Positions 1 through 12,429 of a stretch of DNA of 64,000 nucleotides are shown piece after piece; the first letter of the stretch is position 1; each line of letters starts with the position of its first letter. Under the pieces are notes generated by a model. It was not told the DNA's origin. It saw nothing but the letters and a program-made list of their open reading frames with translations, and did no database searches. A program made the translations under genes and the position numbers. This DNA comes from Zeugodacus cucurbitae (taxonomy: Eukaryota > Arthropoda > Insecta > Diptera > Tephritidae): the NCBI RefSeq assembly GCF_028554725.1, contig NC_071668.1, positions 17,277,501-17,341,500 of the forward strand. The letters run 5' to 3'.

Positions 1-102
1 AGACAAAGAACATTTCAAATATCGCTTGTACGGACATACATATGTACATCCGGAAATAAACTCATCTGATCATCTAGATGTCATGTATTAAAACTTACAT
101 TT

Positions 103-1038
103 TTATACTCTCGCAAATCCGGATGTCCGTCTGTCCGTGCAACGGATAAAATTAGTAAAAATTAAGATATCTTGACGCAACTTGGCACAAATATTCCTTG
201 GGACTGTGAGAGGGTTGCTTTCGAGAATGAGCGAAATCGGCCCACAAAATGGCGAAAACCAAAAACACATAAAGTGTCATAACTATGCTATAAATAAAGT
301 TATAAAAGTAAAATTCGGAACAAATGATCGCGCTAGGAAGGGCCATATTTGGATGTAATTTTTTGGGAAAGAGGGCGGGGCCACCCCTCCAAATAGGTTT
401 TTTTTATATATATCTGCAAATCAATAAAGCTAAACAAACCAAACATTCTGAATCCATTTCCCTTACGTATCCCTTTACGCACCATGAAAATAGTTGAAAT
501 CGAATAATAACCACGGCCACTTCCCATACAAAGGTTAGGTTGAAAATTACTAAAAGTGCATTAACTCACTAATGAAAAACATCAGAAACACCAAATTTTA
601 CAGAAGAAATGCAGAAGGAAGCTGGACTCAGCTTTTTTAAAAAATGTTAAATGGGTCAAAAACCATATCTAAGAAACTATTCAACCGATTACAATGAAAT
701 TCGATATATAATATTTTGTTTGACACCCTGATAACAGGGATAAAAAATGGGCGAAATCGGTTCACAACCACGACTACTTTCCATATAACTAAATTTTGAA
801 GTCCATCTTATTCCTTCACTTTATCACATATATATAAGGAACTAATGAGGATAACGAAATAAAACTGTACACAAATACTGTATATGATCTGTGGTATTAC
901 ATGAGGAAAAATTGTCGAAATCGGACTATAACTTTTTAATGTCCTGGATATCGAACATAAAGAAGCCAGTGCCTAAGGGTAATAAATTGCAAGTGCATAA
1001 ATGTTCGGTTGCACCCGAACTTAGACTTTCCTTACTTG
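103..1038 (+). mobile_element. DINE-1/HINE-like repeat, copy A (internally deleted)
   Basis: The copy starts with TTATACTCTCGCA and passes directly into the CCGTCTGTCCGT microsatellite, so the segment between these is missing. It ends in a hairpin (GTTCGG...CCGAAC) followed by CTTACTTG. Body sequence matches copies C-E but is diverged. Non-coding. Confidence 0.75.
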
Positions 1039-3439
1039 TATTGACTAATTTTTGATCTAATAAATAACGTTATGGTCTTTCCCAACCTTCTTTCATAAAT
1101 TACCGATCCGATGAGGGGGTGTTAGATCACTATCCAACTAAAAGATTATATGAGAACAGTTTGCATGTCTTAAAACAGAATAATTTTCTGTATTTGACAG
1201 TTTGTGTTCGCTATGTCAACATCTATTATAGAAAATCTCCTAAACAACTTCGGAGATATAATTCCTTCGGTTTAGTTCCTTTTCACATATACATATAATA
1301 TATAATATTTTCACGATATAGTTTACAATTACTTGCAAATTAAGCCTTAGATGTGAAAAAAGGGTTCCGGGTTCTTTCCATTTAAGCGTGAAGAAAATAT
1401 ATTTATTGATTTCAAAAGAAGTGACTTTACCAATTAGTAAATAAATATGATTCAGAAAGCTTATCTACAACAACTTTAGAATAGACTTCCAGTTAAATAT
1501 TTTTCTTTACACAAATGGTATATACATACATATGTACATATGCATAACAAACTATTATTAAGAACTATATACAAAAGTGTAAATGAATATTATAAGTAGA
1601 CGCCTATTCATAACTCACTTTCCTGCAAATATAAAAGACTTAAGCAACAAACTCGACACTAGTCAGACAGAGCGTGCCAAACAATGTTTACTCTAAACCA
1701 CTACTAAATAATTATTATACAATCGCATACAAGTGCTTTCCACGCGCTAGCAAATCTATTGATGAGTTGAAAAAAATACGAAATTATAAATTCCACTTGA
1801 ATTTATTGTAATTGTTGCCAACAACTTAATTTGCACAACTCGACAGCAGCAAACAAGTGCGTATACAGCTGTCTACAGAGAAGCCTGCATGCGAAAAAAC
1901 ATTCAAATTGATTGTAAACAAAGCGAAACACAAGCCACTTACCAATTATTTCATTTGTCATTACGAGCCAACGTCGCGACGCAACGATTTGTCAAGCGAC
2001 GGTGTACGACTAAAAAGAGACGCATTGTGTGGTCAAGAGATGTCAACAGCAACAACTTGCTAATAAGCATGTACAAAAGTAGCATTTACAACAAATGCTA
2101 CAACAACAACATTTTCAATAAGAATTACAACAACAACAAAATTGCATAGTGCACTCTCAACTTTGTTGCCTTCATTGCCGGCATTCGAACAGCTGATTGA
2201 CGCCCGAGCCAGCCAAACTCATCAGCTTAGCTGACAGGCCTCTTCATTACCCCTCCGCTGATTGACTGACTAATACCAATCATGTTGTTGCACTAGCTGG
2301 CTGTTGTGTGTTAGTACGCTCATCACAGCGCTGTCCATGCAATGAGCGATGCTTGTCAGCGCTTCTATCTTTAGATAATGCGGCAATGTTGTAGGCATCT
2401 GTGCGCCATTATTTGCACAAGCAACTAAACAAATAAATATAACTGTTGTCTATCAAGCGAAGTGAAGAAGAGAGAAAATTTGGCAACACTACACAGACAC
2501 CAAGTGGTATTTGTGTGGAAATACGTCACTAGTTCCATTGAGTAATATCATAGAACTATTACTTAAGTTGCTGTTGTTATTGTTATTGTTATTATTTAGT
2601 CAATAAATATGTATTTCGTGTGTGGAATCCCCAGTTCAAGTACTTTGCGTATAAGTAGATTACACATATCCAGAAATAAACGCTTTCTTTGCTTATTTAC
2701 TTTGATTTTCTTTTCTTCCCACTTCATTCACTACACTTTTGTGATTATTTGATTTATTGTCTGACACTCATTTGAATTACTAATTGCATTTTTATGAATA
2801 TTTATGCCTACACTATTACATAGGAATATATTGAATGTAAATATTTGTTATTGTAAGGTGTTAATTGCTTTCAGAAAATAAATATTTTGCTCCCATTTGT
2901 TAGTGATCCATTAAATTCCGCATGGAATTCCCTTTAATTGCCTGATGGATTTTATGGGGATTTTATAGGGAAATTCTTATATGTCCCACACGGGAAATAT
3001 ATTCATAAAATTTATATTAGATTGATTGAATTTGTCATCTTGGCTGGTGGTTATTTGGTTCATCACGATTCATGCAATATTCACCTTAATTTAATCATTT
3101 TTAAACGAGAGTAGAAAACCAAATCCTGTTCATATATGGACTGTTGTTCCTACTGTACAAGTGTGTGACTAAAAAATATTTTCATAGAAATTGTAATGAA
3201 GTGACATCTAATGATTAATAGGTGTTTCATACAAAATTTAGAGTAAGTCATTGCTGTAAACACCAGACGGAAGTCGGTGGTTAAAACCGGAAGAATTCTT
3301 ATGTACCTTTGTGAAAATTTAGACCAACAAAGTGCATATATTGTTGAAAAAGTTGTCTTGGAACACTCATATTAGATGAAATAACACAAATAATTTAATG
3401 CTTGGCTTAGAATTTTGCTTTATTATAAAGGTTAGGGGT
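1039..3439. other. Intergenic stretch; nothing recognised
   Basis: AT-rich sequence with CAA triplet runs at 2,050-2,145. The two overlapping short ORFs at 1,857-2,149 include this low-complexity sequence and match nothing I know. Confidence 0.3.
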
Positions 3440-3560
3440 TTGCCATTAAGTTTTAAAAATGATTTCGGGCAAGTGAACGCCGCGGTTGACGCGTTCGAAT
3501 AAATTCCAGCCGAGAGGCCCAATTCTCAACAACTTTTTGCAGCAAATTGGAGCCGTATGT
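3440..3560 (-). pseudogene. 3' end of a DD41D mariner transposase
   Basis: Minus-strand translation gives the typical C-terminus of this family (SNLLQKVVENWASRLEFIRT), with frameshifted remains of the final residues. Only the last 30 or so codons survive. The piece is abutted directly by a 5'-truncated DINE-like copy. Confidence 0.6.
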
Positions 3561-4480
3561 CAGAAATAAACACATGTTCCTCGGGATCGTGGGAGGGTTG
3601 CTATTGAAAATGGGCAAAATCGGACCACTGTCACGCAAACATAATGGCGAAAACCGATAGGATATAAAGTGCCATAACTAAGCCATAAATAAAGTTATAA
3701 AAGTAAAAAAAATTTGGAACAAAGGATCGCACTAGGAAGGGGCATATTTGGATGTATTTTTTTTGGAGAAGTGGGCGTGGCCCCACTCTCAATTTAAACT
3801 ATTTAAACCAAACTTTGTGCAGTCTTTTCCCTTATGTACTCGATTATACATCATAGAAATTGATGAAATCGGATAATAACCACGCCCACCTCCTAAAGGT
3901 TACAAAGGTTATATTGAGAATTACTAAAAATGCGTTAACTCATTAACGAAACACACTTGAAACACTAAGTTTTACAGGAGAAACAGCAGAAGCAAGTTGC
4001 ACTCAGATATTTTACAAAATGTAAAACAGACGTGGCGTCGCCCACTACTGGATCAAAAACCATATCTCAGGAACTCCTCGACCGGGTGGGGAAAATCGGT
4101 TAACAACCAGGCCTACTTGCCATATTACTCCATTTTGAATTCTATATGATTCGTTCACTTTATAATGTATACATTAGGAATCAATGAAAATTATTAATTA
4201 TAGGTTTATCAAAAATACGGTAGGGTTTATACCTTATAAGTCGGCTAATATGTAAAATATTTTAACAAAATTAAGTGAGCGTATAGTCTTGGATATAGTG
4301 AATCTTGGTGGGGAAAATTAGTGAATTCGGTTCAGGAATTAACTCAGTTCTCATATACTATATATGATGCTTTTCGTTATTCTATTGGACTTTACGCCGA
4401 ATAAATAGGTCAAATTGTTTGTAAGCTTAATAAAATTATATCAATAAATTGGGAAAGTATAAAATGCCTTTCTCTACTTG
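3561..4480 (+). mobile_element. DINE-1/HINE-like repeat, copy B (5'-truncated, diverged)
   Basis: Body sequence matches the other copies, including the runs around GGCGAAAACC and AACTCCTCGACCG. The 5' subterminal repeat and microsatellite are missing. The tail keeps GAAAGTATAAAATG and TCTACTTG but has lost most of the 3' hairpin. Confidence 0.7.
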
Positions 4481-4920
4481 TTATTTTTGTAAAGTTAATA
4501 GAATTACCTTGAACCATTAAGATATCTCACATATCATTTGATATAGAGACAACCGGGAAGTCAGAAATCATCGGTATAGATACAAATACCTATAGTCCTA
4601 GTTTGATATATTTAGATGGAAGTTGCCACGCATTAGAGTTTTATGTCGACAGTCACATTAATGTTTTATATATTTTAAAGTATAATAATATAGTAAATAA
4701 AAATAAAAAAAAAATAAATTTCAAAATGGAGTTTATGGAAAGTAATCGGATTTCACACCGATTACGTCCATTTTTAATAAGGATAATTTTTATGAAGAAA
4801 CGCTCTTATAATATATAAGTAGATCATCCAGAAGGAGCTATGATTCTGATATACTTAATGTCTGCTACTCGCAATTTTTACCGTCGCTTATCCTCCATCC
4901 AACAATTGATCTCATATATG
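4481..4920. other. Spacer with a short DINE-subfamily fragment
   Basis: Near 4515-4600 a piece with AAGATATCTCACATA and CCGGGAAGT resembles the interior of copy F near 32.5 kb, so it is probably another DINE-like remnant. No gene is seen. Confidence 0.35.
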
Positions 4921-4922
4921 TA

Positions 4923-5693
4923 TTAGGTCTACAACTTTGCTTCCGCTTTTTTGTAAATTTAAGGCTTTATTCAAAATATTGGACGTCGCTAGCTACTACT
5001 TTTGACCATCTTTCTGGCAGCATGCGTATTCCGTGACGAAAGAACTCCTCATATTTCGAGTCGATCCAACTATCAATCAAGTGGTAGTCAGAAGGAGCAA
5101 CGTCTGGAGATTACGGCAGGTGGGGTAAGATCTCCCATTTCAGCGTCTCCAAATATTTTTGACCACCTTTGTGCGTGAGGCCGAGCATGACTTTATCGTG
5201 TCTTTCCTCATACTGTGGCCAATTTTCTTTTAGTGCTCGGCTCAAACGCATCAATAGCGTTCGGTATCGATTTCCTGTGATGGTTTCACTTGGCTTTAGC
5301 AGCTCATAATATATCAGCCCCAGCTGGTCCCACCAAATGCAGAGCATGACCTTGGCTTCATAATCACCATTCTTAAAACGTTGAAACCATTCGTGACATG
5401 TTCTTTCACTTAGGACAGCCTCACCGTACGTATCCGAAAGCATTCGATGAGCCTCAGCCGCACTTTTCTTGGAATTAAAAAAGAAAAGCAAAATTTCCTG
5501 CAAATGTCGAGAATTCGGCTCAAAAAGTGACATTTTCAGTTGAGAATACTTTTAGGATGCAAACAGATCTCTACAAATATTTTGTTGAGTTAATGTTAAC
5601 ACAATTGTCCAAGATCGATATAAAACGATTTAATCGATTTAATCGACCAGTGCTTGACCCTAGAGACATATATTGGAAAAGTTGTAGACCTAA
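4923..5693 (-). mobile_element. Internally deleted mariner element with intact ends
   Basis: The ends are 16-bp perfect inverted repeats, TTAGGTCTACAACTTT, flanked by TA on both sides (4921-4922 and 5694-5695), the target duplication expected for mariner. At 771 bp it is well short of the roughly 1.3 kb usual for an intact mariner. The transposase lies on the minus strand. Confidence 0.9.
4967..5533 (-). pseudogene. Mariner transposase pseudogene (DD34D type)
   Basis: From the ATG at 5533 the reading frame gives the mariner helix-turn-helix domain (KKSAAEAHRMLSDTYGEAV, then ERTCHEWFQRFKNGDY). It jumps at about residue 62 into the catalytic core (VMLCIWWDQLG, YYELLKPSETI), so the linker and first catalytic aspartate are deleted. 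The HDNA block holding the second aspartate is also deleted. A TAA replaces a codon just before the SPDVAPSDYHL motif with the third aspartate. A further deletion joins this to the C-terminus (LPERWSKVVASDVQYFE, stop at 4967). The protein cannot be active. Family membership is certain from the motifs; the subfamily is not determined. Confidence 0.9.
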
Positions 5694-5841
5694 TATTATG
5701 ATAGACATTTATTATATTACGTAAAATGTTCAATGAAAACACTTGTAAGAATGTAAGACTATCAGAGATGTTGCAAGGCCTTGGTTTAAGCACCGATTAT
5801 TGAACTGCATCATATCCAAAAGGATTTCTTAATTACCATAG

Positions 5842-6991
5842 TTATACTCTCGCAACAAAAGTTGCTAAAGAGAGTATTATAGTTTTGTTCACATAACGGT
5901 TGTTTGTAACACCCAAAAGTTAGATATAGGGTTATATATACCAAAGTGATCAGGGTGAAGAGTGGAGTTCAAATCCGAATATCTGTCTGTGTAACTTGAG
6001 TAAAAATTAAGATATCTTGATGAAACTTGGCACACTTATTTCTTGGCACCATAGGAAGGTTGCTTTCGAAAATGAGCAAAATCGGACCACTGCCACGCCC
6101 ACAAAATGGCGAAAACCGAAAGCACATAAAGTGCCATAAGTAAGCCATAAATAAAGCTATGGAAATAAAATTTGGTATGAAGGATTGCACTATGAAGGGG
6201 CATATTTTGATGTCATTTTTTTTGGGGCAGTGGGCGTGGCCCCGCCCCCTACTAAGTTTTTTGTACATATCTCGCAAACCAATAGAGCTATATAAACCAA
6301 ACTTTCTGCAGTCGTGTTTTTTAGCCACTTCCTAATGCAGTCCAAAAATGAAAGAAATCGGATCATAACCACGCCCACCTCCCATACAAAAGTTAGGTTA
6401 AAAATTACTAAAAGTGGGTTAACTCACTAGCGAAAAACGTCAGAAACACTAAATTTCACATAAGAAATGGCATATGAAAGCTGCACTCAGATTTTTTTAC
6501 AAAATGGAAAATGGGTCGCCCACTTATGGGTCAAAAACCATATCTCAGGAACTACTCGACCGATTTCAATGAAACTTGGTTTGTAATAGTTTCCTTACAT
6601 CCCAATGATATGTTGTGAAAATAGGCCAAATCGCTTCACAACCACGCCTACTTCCTATATATCAGAACTTTGAAGACAATCTGAATCGTTTAGCTCTAGT
6701 GAAGATATCGATGCAGAACTTTGCACAAATACTATGTTAATAGTGTGGCAGCCCCATTCTAAAAATCGCCGAAACCGGACCATAGGTTTTTAAGGCCCCA
6801 TATATCGAACACGAGGACCTCGATACTTCTAACCTAATATTATGGTTTCCAACTTTCAATGGACTTTATACAATATATATGACGAATATGTGGGTCAAAT
6901 TGTGTATTATATAATATTAATTAAGTTAAATAAAAAAATTGCGAGAGTATAAAATGTTCGGTTACACCCGAACTGAGCCCTTCCTTACTTG
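5842..6991 (+). mobile_element. DINE-1/HINE-like repeat, copy C (near full length)
   Basis: 1150 bp. The 5' end is TTATACTCTCGCAAC facing GTTGC...GAGAGTATTATAG, a subterminal inverted repeat. The CCGT/TCTG microsatellite is reduced to ATCTGTCTGTG. The 3' end repeats GCGAGAGTATAA, then the hairpin GTTCGGTTACACCCGAAC, then CTTCCTTACTTG. This matches the plan of Drosophila INE-1/DINE-1, non-autonomous relatives of Helentrons. The short ORFs inside are chance. Confidence 0.85.
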
Positions 6992-8085
6992 TTTTAAATT
7001 ATACTCAGGGTAGGAAGATATATGTATATCTTAAGAAAATAAAAGAAATTGTATTTTCTTTGACTTGCATCTGTATACATATTTTGATAAGTTATTGAGA
7101 TTTAATAGTATGTCAACGAGAAGACCGATGGCATATTAGCAACTTTTCCCGAATATCGGGTTCCATCAGATCTAAAAATGATTGGAATTTGACTAATTAT
7201 GTCGATCGTGTTAAGTTTCTGTAATGCTTCACACACAGCATGTTTAATACCATTTCAACCATCCTTATCGATCTACTACCGCCTGTGAGTAATCGAAATC
7301 CTTATTTCTTGCGAAACAAACCATAAATCTTAACCCAAATTAAAATACGTCACACTGTGTAACATTCTCCCTGTAAAAATTAAGTTATTAAACACCTATT
7401 TATTGCCCGGGGCATGGCGGCGGCCAAGTGCAGCCGCGAATTGCATGACTTTGAACAATATAAACCAGCAATTAAGCGAACACCTATAGTAACGATAGTA
7501 AAGCCACGATTTGTCCAGCATTTTTACGAGGCTGGTAGATGAAATTCCAACGAACGGTAGCCGATGTTTATGTTACACCTTTGGAATGGCAATAAAGTGT
7601 AGTATGTGACGCGTTGGCATGCCAAAATGTGTAAGCAATAAAAACAATTGCCAAGAATATAACAAATTAAAATAGTAACCATAAAGAAAAGCATAGTGAC
7701 CATTTTACGAGTGCAGGGAGTGGCTGCAACCGGCACTGGAAATGCCCACCTACAAAACAACGGCGTACCGTGAAGGAGAACAATGCACGGGCAGGTGGCA
7801 AGACAAAATGGGAAAGGTTCTATGAAAGCAGCAATGGCGTACGGTTTTGCCATAAGCATTTTTTGAAAGATAAATACATAATTGTTAGAATAATATATCA
7901 ATATGTACAAACACATACAGAATGCTACAGAAACTTCGCCCAGCAACTGGCGTTGTGTGGCCAATCAACTGTTGCTGGACCCTACTCTTGTTTAGCTGTC
8001 CACTACAGCGTACATTTACCTGGCGATTTCATGGCTGCAGGCGCTTGGAATGTGTAGACTTATATATTTTTAAAAATATCTATGG
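6992..8085. other. Intergenic stretch; one long unrecognised ORF
   Basis: Mostly unremarkable sequence. A 146-codon minus-strand ORF (7964-7524) with hydrophobic stretches and an overlapping plus ORF (7770-8057) lie in a somewhat less AT-rich patch. I recognise neither and regard coding as unproven. Confidence 0.3.
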
Positions 8086-8090
8086 TCGGT

Positions 8091-8610
8091 AGGGTGGTAC
8101 TAAAAATTTCGGAATATAATTTTTGAAATGGGTTTTGCGAGTCGAAACCGACACTATATTTTCATACGAATTATGGACCAGGTAAGGCAATATGGAGAAC
8201 ATTAGGATGACTTTTAATTGCCGGAATAGAATTTTTAAAATATGGTTTTTTAAGTAAAAACCAATATTATATTTTCATATGAAGTTTAAGATTAAGGGGT
8301 TTAGGGTGTCACTTAAATGTCGGAGTAGAATTAATTATAATTTTGAACTGAGTTTTGCGAGTTGAACCCGACACTATATTTTCATACGAACTTTAGACTG
8401 AATTGTGCATGATTTAGAGGATTAGGGTGGCACTTAAATGTCGGAATATTATTTTTGACATTCGTTTTTACAATAAAACTCTTTTGCCGATTTTTTATTA
8501 TAATAATATATTATAAATTAATATAATAATTATTTCGCACGACTTTTAGACCCGAGTTGATACGATTAAGAGGATTAGGGTGGCACTTAAATGTCGGAAT
8601 ACTAAATATA
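8091..8610 (+). repeat. Diverged minisatellite array, five units
   Basis: A core like TAGGGTGGCACTTAAATGTC recurs at about 8091, 8203, 8302, 8423 and 8576, each followed by a conserved block (TTTTGCGAGT, CGACACTATATTTTCATACG). Spacing is 99-153 bp. Units have diverged by substitutions and one AT-rich insertion. Confidence 0.8.
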
Positions 8611-8805
8611 GAAAATATTCAAACCAATTGTAGACCAGATAAGACAAGATTAAGATTAAATTCAGATTTCTCTAACTATCTACACTCCAGTCTAAAATTT
8701 GTATGTGCGGGAATATAAAATTGTGATATTTTTCAAGTCTTCCTAGTAAAACCTGAGCTTCAACTACACTGTAAGGCAACTTAACACGTTTAAATTGGTG
8801 ATGAA

Positions 8806-9106
8806 TCCTATTAAATGATAAATTTAGCCGTTATATGAGCTTTTAAAGGAATGATACCGAAAAAAGGCGGTATTTTGTTTTTTCAGGATCACCCTAAAAA
8901 GTCAGTGAAGACTCTTTTGTGATATATTTGACAGTTACATGAACAATTAAAACGGTGAGACTGAAAAAATGGGCATTTAATTTAATTTAAGGACTACCCT
9001 AACACAACGTCGAAAATTTTAATATGTATATTCTAAATTTTACCGTTATATAACAAATAAGTATGTTTGAGAATTAAAAAAAATTGTATTTTTTAAGAAC
9101 CACCCT
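8806..9106 (-). repeat. Second minisatellite array, three units of about 105 bp, inverted relative to the first
   Basis: Unit borders fall at (C/T)ACCCT strings at 8890, 8995 and 9101, a 105-106 bp period. Each unit holds a block like TTTAGCCGTTATATGA and a purine run before the border. The reverse complement of the border (AGGGTGG..CTTAAA) matches the core of the array at 8091-8610. Confidence 0.7.
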
Positions 9107-9109
9107 AAT

Positions 9110-11580
9110 ATACATTTTTTATTGTACATATTTATATAAGAGTTGTAAAGCGCTTTTATGACAAATTTGTTTACAATACCCACCAGCAGATAAATATTAT
9201 TGGTGCATATTAGTGTTTTTTGCTACATTGCCGTGTTGTTATTGTTGTTTATGATACAAATATTTTAACACCAGCCATGGTATTAACGTTCATTGGCGGT
9301 ATTTTAAGGCAATGGCTTTTCATTGCCAAAGCAAATTGACACTACCAGCATTAACAACAACAATGTGGTGGTGGAGTTCGCAGTAAAAGTCAATGGCAAT
9401 GATAAAAGTCACAACAAGAATTGACAAGTCCATTACACATTTCAAAACAGTCAAAAGCGCCATTCTCGATATGTCACAAAGCAAACGGAGTAAGCGGTTG
9501 ATGGCGTGGAGTTCGTTGACAGCAGCGGCAACAAAGTAGCGCAGGTGCTAAGCGGGTGTTTGAAGCTTGCTAGGCAAATGAACTACAACAAAACAACAAA
9601 TACTCTTAATATTTTAGGGTAAAACTCCGTTGTATTTTTGTGCTGTCTTTAAAACTGTTAGCTTGATAAATTAAAATAAATTTACAAGGTTAACAGCGCC
9701 GTTGGCTGTTGGCGGAAAAAAATCAAAATTTGAAATTGTAACAAAAGCCAAAAACTATTTTTAATATTCATATATTTCATAGTTAGTAGAATGTCCAAAC
9801 CCTAATCGCTTTAAAGCAGAAAGGAAATGCCATTCTGGCTTAGTCTTCGAAACAATACAAGTTTATTGCCGTTATTTTAGCTTAAACTGCTTGCCACAAA
9901 CTATTCATAGCAAACTACACCCGCATATTGTTTTTGGTTTAAGCCATTCAAGCCTTTAGTTCGTGTGATTCGCTTTAATTCAAAGAAAAATTTGGTTAAT
10001 TGATTTTTTAATGAATTTGTCTGCATTCCCACTGAGTTGGGCTGCAGTAGAGTACTGTTTGTAGAAATACAATATTTGTTTGAAAGGAAATACAGTAAGT
10101 CACAAAAAGATTCCAATAAGTTAGATTCATACAAAATAACCAGAAAAAAGTAAATTAATGGCTGTTTGAAACCCACTTTTCAATTCCAATTCGATATCAT
10201 CCTAAATGTAGGCAATAATCCTCTTTTGTTGGACAAAATTTACCGCAAATTATACTTGTATTCGTTAAAATTCACGAATACGAGCGTATATACTGATAAC
10301 AAAATGAAATTTCCTGTTTTTTTCAACCAAGTCATACGCCATACCACAATGTAAACTGTAGAAGAATATTACCCTCAAACTATTAAAAGACATGAAATAG
10401 TCTAATAAAATTTTCTAATAATTTTTCCTTCCACTTCTAAACGTTTTCTAATAATAGACTTTATGAACAATTGTTCTCTGACCAAATAGTTGGGAAAATA
10501 ATCCACCAGATAAGAATAAGATTTTTGATATAGTTGAAATTTGGATATAGTTGAAATTTTTATACATTCACTTAAGACGGCAATATTTCAACTTTTTTAT
10601 CAGTTCCGTCTAATTGATTAATATTATTACATATTAATAACCATATTATTTGTTCACTGACTCAGTTTGTATCTCTTTATCATGTACTTAATGTAGCTTC
10701 AGTTTCTGCAAATGCTCTTACTCATTCACAGATCAGGAAGTCCTTCACTTTTATTATCTGTATTCCATTGAAAAATGCTGAGTTTTAGCTATGACGTCTT
10801 ATTTATCCAAATAACCACACAATTGAGTTTCAATATGTTTAATGGCCTCTTTAATTGCTAAATTACCATTCTAAACACCGATGTGACCAATTTTTTTCTG
10901 ACTCATAATTAAATGAATTTCATTTTCAGCATGATTAAGCAAATTTTACATTTTTTTTTAATAAATAATTTTCAACTAATTTAGAGTATTTGGTTCAAAA
11001 ATAGTTATTTTGCTGAGGATTTTTTTGTAACTTGACAAGCAGTAATATGCTAGTAGACAATTTAATAATTTTTCGCTTATAAAGGGTATTGTTGTTTAGA
11101 GGCAGAGATATTGTTTTTCCAAATTGAATAAAACAATTAATGAAATAGTTGCCTTCAGTAGTTCACAAATCTTATAAAATTAACGCAAGGCCACCGATAT
11201 TATCTCTTATGAAGATCTTTCTGTTAGGCCAAAAGGTTGCCTAATCAGTTTCAAAGTCGTATGGAGCAATAATGGTTTCGACAGTGAGTTTTTCTGCATT
11301 CAAAGGAAACTGGAGTGTCTTAATTTTTTTGGCAATCTAAATTGGTACCCGTCAAGCTAGAAATATACCTCTGAAGATTTGAGAATATGCTGTACTCAAC
11401 TTTTTCAAATAGAAAGCGGGTTTTAAAAATGAATTTCCACGATTTTTAATATTGATATAGATTGAAGATAATTCACAATATAAATGTCAAACACATACGT
11501 TTACTTTGACAGTTATTTTGAAAGCTGATTTAACAGTTATCCTCATCGTTTATATTTCAAGAATCTAAATCTGCAGAGCT
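9110..11580. other. Intergenic stretch; nothing recognised
   Basis: AT-rich sequence with CAA/GTT runs near 9230-9380 and 9580. No ORF over 95 codons, no recognised element. Confidence 0.3.
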
Positions 11581-11585
11581 TTATA

Positions 11586-11830
11586 GTATTAGGATAGGTT
11601 AGGTTAATCTGGTAGGCCAATGAGCCACACAGAACCTGTGGCTAGAAGAATTGCAGAAAAGTAGCCTCGCTCTCTTTCCCGTATCCAAAACTCTTGGGAT
11701 TGTCGCGCTCCTGGTGACATTAGGTTCGCTACCAATGGCGAAAATGGTTGCCAATGGAACCTAACAGGTGGCCCAAAGCGTTTGAGCCACCACCCGGACG
11801 CACCCGATCCTCTCAAGCTCATCAAAGTGA
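11586..11830 (-). mobile_element. LINE 3' tail with TAGGTTAGGTTA, degraded
   Basis: The sequence TAGGTTAGGTTAATCTGGTA and the following AGGCCAATGAGCCACACA closely parallel the LINE 3' end at 12,007, so this is probably a second, older copy in the same orientation. The minus-strand reading frame is not recognisable. Confidence 0.45.
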
Positions 11831-12006
11831 AAAAAATCGATTTTTGGTGATCGTCACGCTCCCGGTGATCGTGGAGTGATGGTGGATGGACGATGGTTAG
11901 TGGTCGGTAGCACTAATATATATAAATAGGATTCCAACCACCTAGTGCTTCCGATCCATTCGCCAGTGACCACGAAAGGTGCATCCTTGAAGGTCCTTCG
12001 AATGTC

Positions 12007-12420
12007 GGTTAGGTTAATCTAGTAGGCCGATAAACCACACATGGACCGATTTTGGTCCTTTGCGATACTAGAATGAGAAGTAGTCATACTTAGGATGCCT
12101 GCACTTAACCCAAATTTCAAAAGGTGATATGGTTTCACTAACGATATCTCTTCCAGATTATCGTACTGCCCCCCCAAGTGCTGAAGCCGTTGCCTTGATA
12201 ATGCAGACAAGCACACAAGAGATGCTCCATTCTTCCTCTGGTACCTTGCTCTTGACATTTCCTGCATACTTCGCTTTCTGTCAGCCCCATTTTGTTGTGT
12301 GCGCCGCCACCAGACTGTGACCAGTTCCTACAGTTCCTTCTATAGAGCGTCAGTAAGAACTTCGTGTATTTCTTATCTACCGGTTTACACATAAATTTTG
12401 CGGTTTTTGCATCTCGGTAG
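12007..12420 (-). pseudogene. 3' end of a non-LTR retrotransposon ORF2 (RNase H type)
   Basis: Two minus-strand frames joined by a frameshift near 12,220-12,230 give the characteristic tail of RNase H-bearing LINE polyproteins: a cysteine/histidine cluster (CRKCQEQGTRGRMEHLLCAC), then SRQRLQHLGG and DNLEEIS..KPYHLLKFG. The element ends with TAGGTTAGGTTA instead of poly(A). It is 5'-truncated. The clade is probably Jockey/LOA-like, on motif resemblance only. Confidence 0.7.
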
Positions 12421-12429
12421 ATCCTTCCA

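Noticed and set aside
3453..3638. 61-codon minus-strand ORF
   Set aside because: Its first half is DINE body and its second half a mariner C-terminus; it is a chance fusion and not a gene.
11586..11610. TAGGTTAGGTTA resembling the insect telomere repeat TTAGG
   Set aside because: Only two units, and the same string forms the 3' tail of the LINE at 12,007; flies lack TTAGG telomeres.
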